From: Aralia elata
Taxonomy: Eukaryota; Streptophyta; Magnoliopsida; Apiales; Araliaceae
Direction: 5' to 3'
DNA length: 64,000 bases
Assembly (NCBI GenBank): GCA_034770075.1
Contig: CM068382.1
Span: forward strand, 5,984,001 to 6,048,000
Shown: positions 56,204 to 64,000 of the stretch, one piece after another
Numbering within the stretch: position 1 is the first letter of the stretch
Layout: each line of letters starts with the position of its first letter
The notes under the pieces: model-generated
Told to the model about the DNA's origin: nothing
Databases searched by the model: none
Seen by the model: the letters and a program-made list of their open reading frames with translations, nothing else
Position numbers and translations under genes: made by a program

Positions 56204-56571
56204 CCTGCTGTGGATGGTATAAGCCGCTGGCTTGGCAAACATTCCTCAGCCCCTTACATTTTTAGGGTGGTCTAGCTGAAACCCTTTATATTAATGCAAT
56301 TTGATGTTCTCTCCCTTGAGACTTAAAACTTACCAACCCAAAAAAAAAAAAAAAAGGCACACAACATTACTCTTGTGAAACTATCATATAATTTTCATTA
56401 ACAAGTAGAAATTGTGGCACATACAAGTCTAAACAAGCAGATACAAATACCACAAAATCACCAAAGATTACATCAACATACAACAAAACTTCTATAAACT
56501 ACACTAACATGCATAGTACATGGATACAACACCACTTTGAGCAACAAGTTGCTTACTTGCTGCTTCTCTTT
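56204..56571. other. 3' flank of EXO70B1
   Basis: Probable 3' UTR and polyadenylation region of the minus-strand EXO70B1 gene, with an A tract at about 56340-56355. No other feature. Confidence 0.45.
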
Positions 56572-58440
56572 TCACTTCCTTCCACCACTTCCTCTAAACA
56601 ACTCGTTAATCCGAGCCTCAAGATCCCCGACGCTGTACTTTATATGCTTCTCCATTTGCCCGCCGCCGTCGGGAACACTCTGCAATCTCCCAAGGAAGTT
56701 CCGGTAAGCCGGTGACAAGTTCCCGGCAACTGAAATCCTCAACTCTTCCCTCAACTGCTCATCAAAAATCACCCACGTGGATTGAGTTTTACATATCTCA
56801 TCAAAGTACATATTGAATAACTTAAGCTTCTCTTTCATTGTCTTTGATGCAACATTAGGAGATAATGAACTACTGTCCAATTTTAACACTCCTAAAACCT
56901 TACTCCATGAATTCCTCTGATAATTCACATGATTCTGCCTAACTTTAGCAGTGTGTTTTCTGATCCAATCATCGCCTAAAAGAGATCCCAATTCGCTATC
57001 TTTCACTTTCTGTACGATGTACCTTCCATTATTCATAATAAAAACAGAGGACAATGCAGGGTCCTTGTAAATTTTCGATTTCGCCTCTAAATTACTCTCT
57101 AATAACTCCATCATCCAAGCCATTTGTACAGATAACGAGGAAGAAGACGATGGTGGCCTATCAACAGGTGGAGCAATACTTTCCTCAAAAACTTGTTCTA
57201 GAGTCTGCCTAGATTGGCAAGCAACACGGATATAATTCATAACGTATCGAGTAATAGGATGAAGCCCGCCACCAGGGACGGCGGCTTTGGCCGGATCACG
57301 GCGGATTAGATTTTCTAGTTCCATAAATATTCCCCTAATTGCTTCACCTAACCTTTTCCAAATCGTAATTGCTTCATTACAAAGAACCAAACAGTACTGA
57401 TCGGAAAACACAGATTGAAATTCAGGAATCAAATCTCTTAGAGCTTCAAAAACATCTAATACCTTGTACAATCGCTCCGGAGCACGGCTTCCAATGGCAA
57501 CCGCGTCGGCAAAATTCAGCAGCTGAATTGTGGAGCCTCTGCAAACCTCCATGAACGAGAGATCTGACGCGGCGGAGAATCCGAAGAAGACTCGATCGCA
57601 GAGGCGGCGCTCGCTCGGGAAGAGGATCCGAACGGCGACGTTTATGGCCTTAATCCATCGCTCAATCTCCTCCTCGAGACTGGACCACGGCATCTTCTGG
57701 ACCTCATCGATACTGAGCTTTTGTAACCCTAGCCTCGACAAGCTTTCTTCTAAAAATTCTCTCCGGCAGATACTATAAGCGTGTGAACACTCCTTGCCGT
57801 AGCCGGCCGTCGCCATTCGCTTAGCAATCTCGTGTAAATCATTGATTGTTCCCGACGGGAGGGCATCGATGATAATGTTGTAATCGGATCCGATTGGATT
57901 CGCCACGGGGATTTCGCTATCGTCGTCGAGTTCGTCCTCGATATCTTCGTCCGAATCAAACGCGGTTGACTCGCCATTCGAGTACCGAGTCAGATCGAAC
58001 GATTCCCCGCCGCGTTCCATTAATGATTTGAACTCATCTTCCAGCCGGAACATCGCTTGTTGGAGCAAATCCTCGGCGCGGTCGAGGGAGGCGGCGACAG
58101 GCTTTTCGGCTGCCATGGGCGTCCAGTCGCGAATAGCGGCGACAAGCTCGTCGACAGCGTCGAGGAAGGAGGAGGAGTCTGCAGAATCGGACCAGATAGG
58201 ACGGTCGGATGATAGGTAGCGGGAGATCTGACGGTCTAGGGTTTTGAGGTTTTGATCTAGTGCGGCGGAAGCTCTGGGGTCTTCATCGTCAGTCAACTTT
58301 TCAGAGAGCTTTTCGCGTAATCTGCCGTCGAAATTGGAGAAGATCTGGAGGATATCATCGGCCGTGTTGTCAGTGTGGCCGAGAGTCTTGGCTATGTGGC
58401 GAGCTACTGCTATCAGCTTCTCCTCGCCGTTTTCAGCCAT
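56572..58440 (-). CDS. EXO70B1: Exocyst subunit EXO70B1
   Basis: One intronless reading frame of 622 residues, close to Arabidopsis EXO70B1 in length and, from memory, in sequence (MAENGEEKLIAVARHIAKTL at the N-terminus; FADAVAIGSRAPERLYKVLD; RDPAKAAVPGGGLHPITRYV). EXO70 is the exocyst subunit that binds phosphoinositides and directs secretory vesicles to the plasma membrane; EXO70B1 is also linked to autophagy-related vacuolar transport and immunity. Residues 1-150 are helical, 162-176 form an acidic linker (DSDEDIEDELDDDSE), and about 235-610 are the EXO70 helical-rod domain ending in a basic surface. All regions are intact. Many plus- and minus-strand frames at 57369-58451 are shadows of this gene. 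Confidence 0.96.
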   Translation of the reverse strand: MAENGEEKLIAVARHIAKTLGHTDNTADDILQIFSNFDGRLREKLSEKLTDDEDPRASAALDQNLKTLDRQISRYLSSDRPIWSDSADSSSFLDAVDELVAAIRDWTPMAAEKPVAASLDRAEDLLQQAMFRLEDEFKSLMERGGESFDLTRYSNGESTAFDSDEDIEDELDDDSEIPVANPIGSDYNIIIDALPSGTINDLHEIAKRMATAGYGKECSHAYSICRREFLEESLSRLGLQKLSIDEVQKMPWSSLEEEIERWIKAINVAVRILFPSERRLCDRVFFGFSAASDLSFMEVCRGSTIQLLNFADAVAIGSRAPERLYKVLDVFEALRDLIPEFQSVFSDQYCLVLCNEAITIWKRLGEAIRGIFMELENLIRRDPAKAAVPGGGLHPITRYVMNYIRVACQSRQTLEQVFEESIAPPVDRPPSSSSSLSVQMAWMMELLESNLEAKSKIYKDPALSSVFIMNNGRYIVQKVKDSELGSLLGDDWIRKHTAKVRQNHVNYQRNSWSKVLGVLKLDSSSLSPNVASKTMKEKLKLFNMYFDEICKTQSTWVIFDEQLREELRISVAGNLSPAYRNFLGRLQSVPDGGGQMEKHIKYSVGDLEARINELFRGSGGRK

Positions 58441-59127
58441 TGTTGGCCTAATTTCAAAGCTTTTTCTTCCTGAGATATTCTGATCCTTTATACAAGACTA
58501 CAGATAAACGCAAAAGGTATTGTCTGGAAGCTAATGGTTTGTGGGAACAGTGTGGATGTAAAGGACCGGTTTGAGGGTGTGGAGAGAGAAGATGAAGCTG
58601 GAGATGAAGATGAAGATGGAAGTGGACATTGGAGAGAAGATGAGGTGGGTCCACACAAAAAAAGTCATGGAAACGCGGTTTCTGTGAAAAAATATTTACT
58701 CCATTAAAGAAAAAGTAAAAGGGGATAAAGAAGAACACGGCAGAAGATAGAGGGAAGCAGAGAAGGAACCATCAGAATCAACAAGAAGACGTCGACAGCG
58801 ACATGCGAAAGAAACAAAATTCTGGCATTTCCTGGTCAAGGTAGAAAAATTTCAGAGTAATTACTAATTACAGTGTTTTTTTCTTTATCCAAAAAAAAAA
58901 TCATTTAAATCAGAAATATACTGCCAGCCTCAATCATTTTGAGTGTTTAAATTTAAGCAATCAGATAATGCTACTGCTTTTGATTTTCAAAGAAGCTCTG
59001 ATTTGACCAAGCCCTTTTTTTTTCGTTTGCATGCCAGTGCTCTACGAATCTCTCTTTTTCTTTCGAAAAAGGACAAAATATCTTTGCTAGATTTGATTTT
59101 CTTTCTATAAAATAATCAAATCAAATA
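58441..59127. other. Upstream region of EXO70B1
   Basis: Contains the presumed promoter. A minus-strand TATAAAGG (58485-58492) is close to the start codon, so it may or may not be the core box. A purine-rich stretch (about 58570-58640) follows. No gene seen; the 94-codon frame at 58454-58738 is low-complexity. Confidence 0.4.
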
Positions 59128-59368
59128 CTCCCTCCATTCATAGAGATATATTCTGACTTTTTAACGTTAATTTTTAAATTTTTAAAATTGATATAATTTT
59201 GTTTAAGTTTAAAAAATATTAATTAATAATAATATTTTATAATTAATTTATAATTGTTATATTTATTTATACTAAAACTAAATAATTTTATATCAATTTT
59301 AAATTTTAAAATTTCATAAATTGATTTTAAAAAATCAAAATGTATCTTTAATTTTGAAACGAAATGAA
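59128..59368. mobile_element. Stowaway-like MITE, degraded
   Basis: Starts CTCCCTCCATTCATAGAGAT after TA and ends TTTTGAAACGAAATGAA before TA. Internal arms pair (GACTTTTTAACGTTAATTTT against AAATTGATTTTAAAAAATC). Confidence 0.6.
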
Positions 59369-61770
59369 TAGCCCAGAATTCATGGACTATTCGAACATTT
59401 TTTATTATTTTTTTTTTTTCGTACCAGGCTATTTGAACATTAAATTTATCATAACCTCTTTATCATTAAATACAAGTTTGATAGTCCGAGACACGGGTTA
59501 GTTCATATAACTTTTTTTCACAAATTTTGATAGTTTTTTTATTAACATGGTACGTATATAATGTTAAAGATAATTTGTATTAGTATCATATTTATAATTG
59601 TATAATATATTAAAAAGAAATAAATAAGCAAGTTGACAATAGTGTTTTACATGACTTTTTTTTTATTTTATTGTGAGATTCATACATGCATGTATATATA
59701 GATATGAAATTATAATTATATTTATTGTATTTGAACATGTATTATTATTATTATTATTATTTGAAAATTATAAAATAATGACTAAATTACCCTTAAAATG
59801 ATCAGCTAAATTAATTTGAATAAGATCTTCAAATGTGTTATTATAAGTAAGTATATAGAAGAGGTTTATACTTTATAGTATATCTTTTCTATAAATATTA
59901 AGGTTTATATAGGTTATGTATAACATATATAAAAAAATTATTAATTCCTTTTACATCTGGATTATGATGGAAAAATTATGATTTATGAATCTTATGCAAA
60001 ACTTATTAATACCATAATGAAATTATTATTATTATTATTATTATGGTATTGATTTATAGTTAATATCTATTAATAAAGTGTGAGACTTTAGTAATCACTT
60101 TTTGGTGATTTTGGATCACAGCCTATGATCCAGCTACAAATTTATATCATACATCGAAGATAAACCCTGCATGAAGGTGGGCTTTAGTTTTGAGTAACAA
60201 AACATATTACTAAAATTCCGAATACGTATGGGCCTATTATTATTGAGCCCGTGGTCCTTGGGCAAACAACTTGGGCCTCTTGAGCATGTGGATTTCAGGT
60301 AAGGCCTTATTCGATGACTTTTTCAGACTTGTTTTACGCCGTTCCTTTCTATCATTATTTTCGAGTTTGGAGACTTTTATGCTGCATGCGGCATGCCTAA
60401 AGGCTAAAGCTCAACTCTATACACATAAAATGAGACTTGCACAGTGTTTTTGAGTTTTTACCGAAAAATAAAAAATTAAATTTGAATTAAAAAAATAAAT
60501 AAATAATTATAAATTTTCTTTCATATTTTTAAATAAATAAGTTAAATAATAATGATGAAATTAAGATTTGATGTAAAAGAGTAACATTCACTCTCAACCG
60601 ATGAATGATGAAGTCAAATAAATAAAATAATCCTACTATGTATTACGTTTAGACCTGACAATTTAACTTAAGAACCATATAGTTAACTAAAATCACTTGG
60701 ATTAACTAGTTTTTATGTAAACTAGTTTTTATGTAATCACACTAATTACGTTGATGGTTTCTTTTCTTGAAACCTAACATTAACTACCCAGTACGTGAAT
60801 CATGAATAATCATCTAGTTTTATTTCTTCTGGTTGCCAAGTTGCCATAATATATTATATAAAATTAAATTATACAATATATAAGAGACATACACGGACTC
60901 CTTGTTGACGTGTTTATATATATATATATATAAACAGTTGGAATGAGTAATTATATATAGCCTAAACAACTTAATTTTAATTTGTTACTACTATTATTTT
61001 GTTTTAAAAAAAAAGTTGCTGAAGAAAAATAAATTATTTTTAATTTGTTACTGCTATTATTTATTATTTAAAATAAAGCATAAACCGGCAATGAAATTAC
61101 AATTTAAAATAAAGCATAAAGCAGTAATAAATTTTTACACTAATATTAAACCAGACCGATAAAGTACAATGAGAGAAAGTCAATAAAGAATTAAGAGAGA
61201 GAGTGTATAAAAGAATTTAGAGATAGAGAGAGAAAAAAAAAAGCATAAAAAATTTAGAGAGAGAAAGTGTACAAAATTTCTAGAGAGAGAAACACAACAA
61301 AAAAATTAGAGAGAAAATATATTAATCTATTTTAGAAAGATAATGTATAAGAAAAATTAGAGAGATAATTAATTAAAGGAAGATGGAAAGAGAAAAAGTA
61401 CATAAATCTCAAAAAGTAAAATATGGGTCGAACTATATTAAAACTATAACCATTTGGGTTCAAACCATACAAACCATATTTAAAATGGATAATATGGTTT
61501 TAGTTCTTATTTGGACCCATAACCATTTTATGTAAACCAAAACCAAACCAAATCCATATTTTACCAGCTCAATAGTTGGATAGTTTGGATTAAATAAATG
61601 AGATTGCAAGATGCAATGACTTGTAAAGTAGCTTCCATCTCAAGTTCCCATGCATGCATTTTCACTCCTTCTCTCTCCGTGTAACTGAATAAACAAGCCA
61701 CATCCCATCTTTATTTTACTCAATCATCACCGTTCACATCAACCGTCAACGTACGATTGCCACCCCTTCA
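59369..61770. other. Intergenic, AT-rich
   Basis: No gene recognised. TTA-type trinucleotide runs lie near 59740-59760 and 60024-60045. A GAGAGAGA-interrupted stretch (61190-61340) repeats a loose AATTTAGAGAGAGA motif. The frame at 60271-60453 is unsupported. Confidence 0.5.
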
Positions 61771-61777
61771 TATAAAA
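61771..61777 (+). promoter_or_regulatory. TATA-box candidate of the PRA1.B gene
   Basis: TATAAAA in CATATAAAACTC, 230 bp before the start codon, giving a C-rich leader of about 200 nt. Confidence 0.5.
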
Positions 61778-62000
61778 CTCTCGAGCATCTTATTTATACT
61801 AAACCTTCCCAAAAGCTGCAAGTCCCAATTTAAACAAACGCCCGCCCGCCCAGATCTCTCGTCTCCGCCAAGTCTTTTCTTTCTCATAATCTCCAGCTTC
61901 ACCGCCAAATTAATGTAACTATCCAATTTCAGTTTTCAGTCAAGCAACTTAATTTCGCCTCTTACCTAAATACCCCTCAACTGCATTCTAATTCACACCA

Positions 62001-62666
62001 ATGTCCTCCACCTATACCCTCCCGACCTCACGCTCCCATTCCTCCGCCGCCGCCGGCACCGCCTCACCATTACTTCCGTCCTCATTCGCCACCCCAGCAT
62101 TCCGCGTTTTCCTCACGCGCCTCTCAGACTCGGTTCAAAGCGCCTTCTCACGCCGCCGTCCCTGGTACGAACTCGCCGACAAAAACTCCTTCTCCCGCCC
62201 TGACTCCATCTCCGACGCCACCTCCCGCATCCGTAAGAACTTCTCCTACTTCCGCGTCAACTACCTCGCCGTACTCGCATCCATACTTGCTTTCTCTCTC
62301 CTCTCCCACCCTTTCTCTCTCCTCACTCTCTTCTCTCTCCTCTCCGCCTGGCTCTTCCTCTACCTCTTCCGCCCCTCCGACCACCCCGTCGTCCTCTTCG
62401 GCCGCACATACTCAGATCGCGAAACCATAGGCATCCTCATCGCCCTCACCGTAATCGTGATATTCCTCACCAGCATAGGATCGCTGCTCATGTCCGCTAC
62501 ATTGATCGGATTAGCAATCGTCTGTGTACACGGTGCATTTAGAGTTCCTGAGGATCTGTTCCTTGACGATCAAGAAATCACCGGTTCTGGAATGTTCTCG
62601 ATTCTCAGTGGGGCCGCATCATCCGCTGCAGTCGCCGCAGCAATGCCTGCTGCTTCTATGGTTTGA
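62001..62666 (+). CDS. PRA1B: PRA1 family protein B (prenylated Rab acceptor)
   Basis: A single exon of 221 residues. The Ser/Pro-rich N-terminus (1-50) is followed by the conserved RPWYELADKNSFSRPDS (53-69) and the PRA1 domain with two hydrophobic hairpins (about 86-123 and 142-180) separated by the charged loop RPSDHPVVLFGR. After the second hairpin comes HGAFRVPEDLFLDD (177-190), a signature of plant PRA1.B proteins. These four-helix ER/Golgi/endosome proteins bind prenylated Rab GTPases and help place them on membranes. The coding region is C-rich in third positions compared with its AT-rich surroundings, normal for a conserved intronless gene. It appears intact. Confidence 0.93.
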   Translation: MSSTYTLPTSRSHSSAAAGTASPLLPSSFATPAFRVFLTRLSDSVQSAFSRRRPWYELADKNSFSRPDSISDATSRIRKNFSYFRVNYLAVLASILAFSLLSHPFSLLTLFSLLSAWLFLYLFRPSDHPVVLFGRTYSDRETIGILIALTVIVIFLTSIGSLLMSATLIGLAIVCVHGAFRVPEDLFLDDQEITGSGMFSILSGAASSAAVAAAMPAASMV

Positions 62667-64000
62667 GTAATTGGAAGATGTAATGATCAGAATTCAGATC
62701 AGATCTACTGGTTTTATTTCTTTAAATTTTCTCATATCAAGTATTTTCTGAGTAAAATGATTACTGTTCAGAGCTGTCATTGGCAAATGTTGTAGGATAC
62801 TGTAATTCCCTCAATTTGGTGAGTTTAGTATCGTATATGATACATGAATGATTAGAAATTGTCCTTTAATATCTGTCCATTTTTTAAAAAAGTTCTTTAT
62901 GATAATTGATACATGTGAAGAAGGAAACAAGGTAAAGTTAGAAATTACATCAAGTAGCATGGGCATCGAGTTCCAGTCTGTTTTCTTTTAGAGAGCTTAA
63001 CTTGAAGTTCATGAGTAATTAACCAGATAGCGAGTTGGTACATTGAAATAACTCACCTCTATCGAGATATGAATTGAGAGCAGCAGACATTTCATGTGAA
63101 CAAATAATAAAAATTATTCGTTCAATTTCATAATCGGAAAATGAGGATGTGACTTGTCATAATCAAGTTTTAGCCATAGATCAAGTACAAAATAATATAT
63201 TATTCGTTCCATATTATTTTATCATCGTTGACTTTTTAAAATCAATTTAAGATATATATTTTTAAATTCAAAATTAAAACATGTTCTTTTGATTTTAATC
63301 AATACAATAATAAATATTATGAACTGTCTAAAAAATATTACTCATTATAAGTTTTTTGTTTTATAATTTTTAATAAGTCATTTTAATTTTGAGTTTGAAA
63401 ATATCTCAAATTAACTTTCAAAAATTAATAATGATCATATAATTTGAAACGAATAGAATATAATTAATATTTAGTAATATAATAGTGATCTATAATATTA
63501 TTAATTAAAATGATAAAAAGACAAAAATATTATTAATAAATAAGTGTATGTATTCCCAAACTTTATTATGGCAAGTCACACATTCCATTTTTATCTTCTT
63601 TTGTTGTTGTTTTTTTTTTCATTTTATTTATGCGGAGCTATCTGAACTCTCAACAAAATATAAAAAAGGATCACAGCCTGTGTAACACCTTTACAAACTG
63701 AATAAAGTGAAATGATCTTCTTAACTTGCTATTACCTTTTTTACTATCTTTTTTATCATCCACGTCTATTAAATTCTTAGTTAATATTAGAGAGATACAT
63801 TTGAGAATATAAACTTAATTTTAAAAATATATTTATAATTTTAGAACAAATGGAATAGAATCAATGCCTTAACTATATTGGGGTTAAAGGGAGCCAAGTC
63901 CCTTAACCCATTTTAAAATTATCGGGCTTCAATTGAACTTGGCACATTTGGACTATAATAAACTTGTCAAATCTCGGCTCAAAAATAAGATAACGAGTTT
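62667..64000. other. 3' flank of PRA1.B and right-end intergenic DNA
   Basis: Probable 3' UTR to about 62880, then AT-rich DNA. A degraded Stowaway-like MITE may span about 63204-63458 (ends TCGTTCCATATTATTT and AATTTGAAACGAATAGAA, each beside TA). No gene seen in the last 500 bp. Confidence 0.5.

Noticed and set aside
57369..58451. Plus-strand frames opposite EXO70B1
   Set aside because: Shadow frames of a strongly conserved intact gene on the minus strand.

Overview
The window is nuclear DNA from a flowering plant, almost certainly a eudicot. The evidence is AT-rich intergenic DNA dense in small inverted-repeat transposons, GT-AG introns, an intron-bearing elongator tRNA-Met gene, and plant-only protein families (PADRE/DUF4228, CHX antiporter, EXO70B1, PRA1.B). 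The species cannot be fixed from sequence alone.

Layout. Left edge, minus strand: exon 1 of a paladin-like gene (242-391) whose remainder lies outside the window. 0.4-8 kb: intergenic, with a 1.6-kb foldback element that has a Stowaway MITE nested in one arm, and an 884-bp hAT element with a perfect 8-bp target duplication. 8-13.6 kb: an intron-containing pseudogene of the spliceosomal protein U2B'' (five exons, at least five disabling lesions), with an LTR-retrotransposon 3' remnant in its third intron. 15.5-17.0 kb: a single-exon membrane-anchored two-domain methyltransferase-like gene with an overlapping 8-codon uORF. 18.2-20.6 kb: a 2,345-bp solo LTR with a 5-bp target duplication. 21.5-24.3 kb: a three-exon CHX-type cation/H+ exchanger. 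28.9-29.4 kb (minus): a PADRE-domain protein with an acylation-type N-terminus. 29.5-51.8 kb: about 22 kb without a convincing gene, holding Tourist-like MITEs, a Helitron-like end, a second hAT element, tandem repeats, a G-rich polypurine block and an LTR-like segment with two minisatellites. 52-54 kb: a three-exon GDSL esterase/lipase with unusual introns. 55.5 kb (minus): tRNA-Met(CAU). 56.6-58.4 kb (minus): intronless EXO70B1. 62.0-62.7 kb: intronless PRA1.B.

The genes do not form a pathway. EXO70B1 and PRA1.B both act in membrane trafficking and CHX exchangers act on endomembranes, but plant genes are individually transcribed and proximity carries little meaning. No new multi-gene system was found. 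The most notable observations are the U2B'' pseudogene, the repeated 5' splice-site segment inside the GDSL intron, the start-overlapping uORF of the methyltransferase gene, a near-perfect ~350-bp palindrome, and three related hAT elements, two of which carry the same GC-rich subterminal palindrome.
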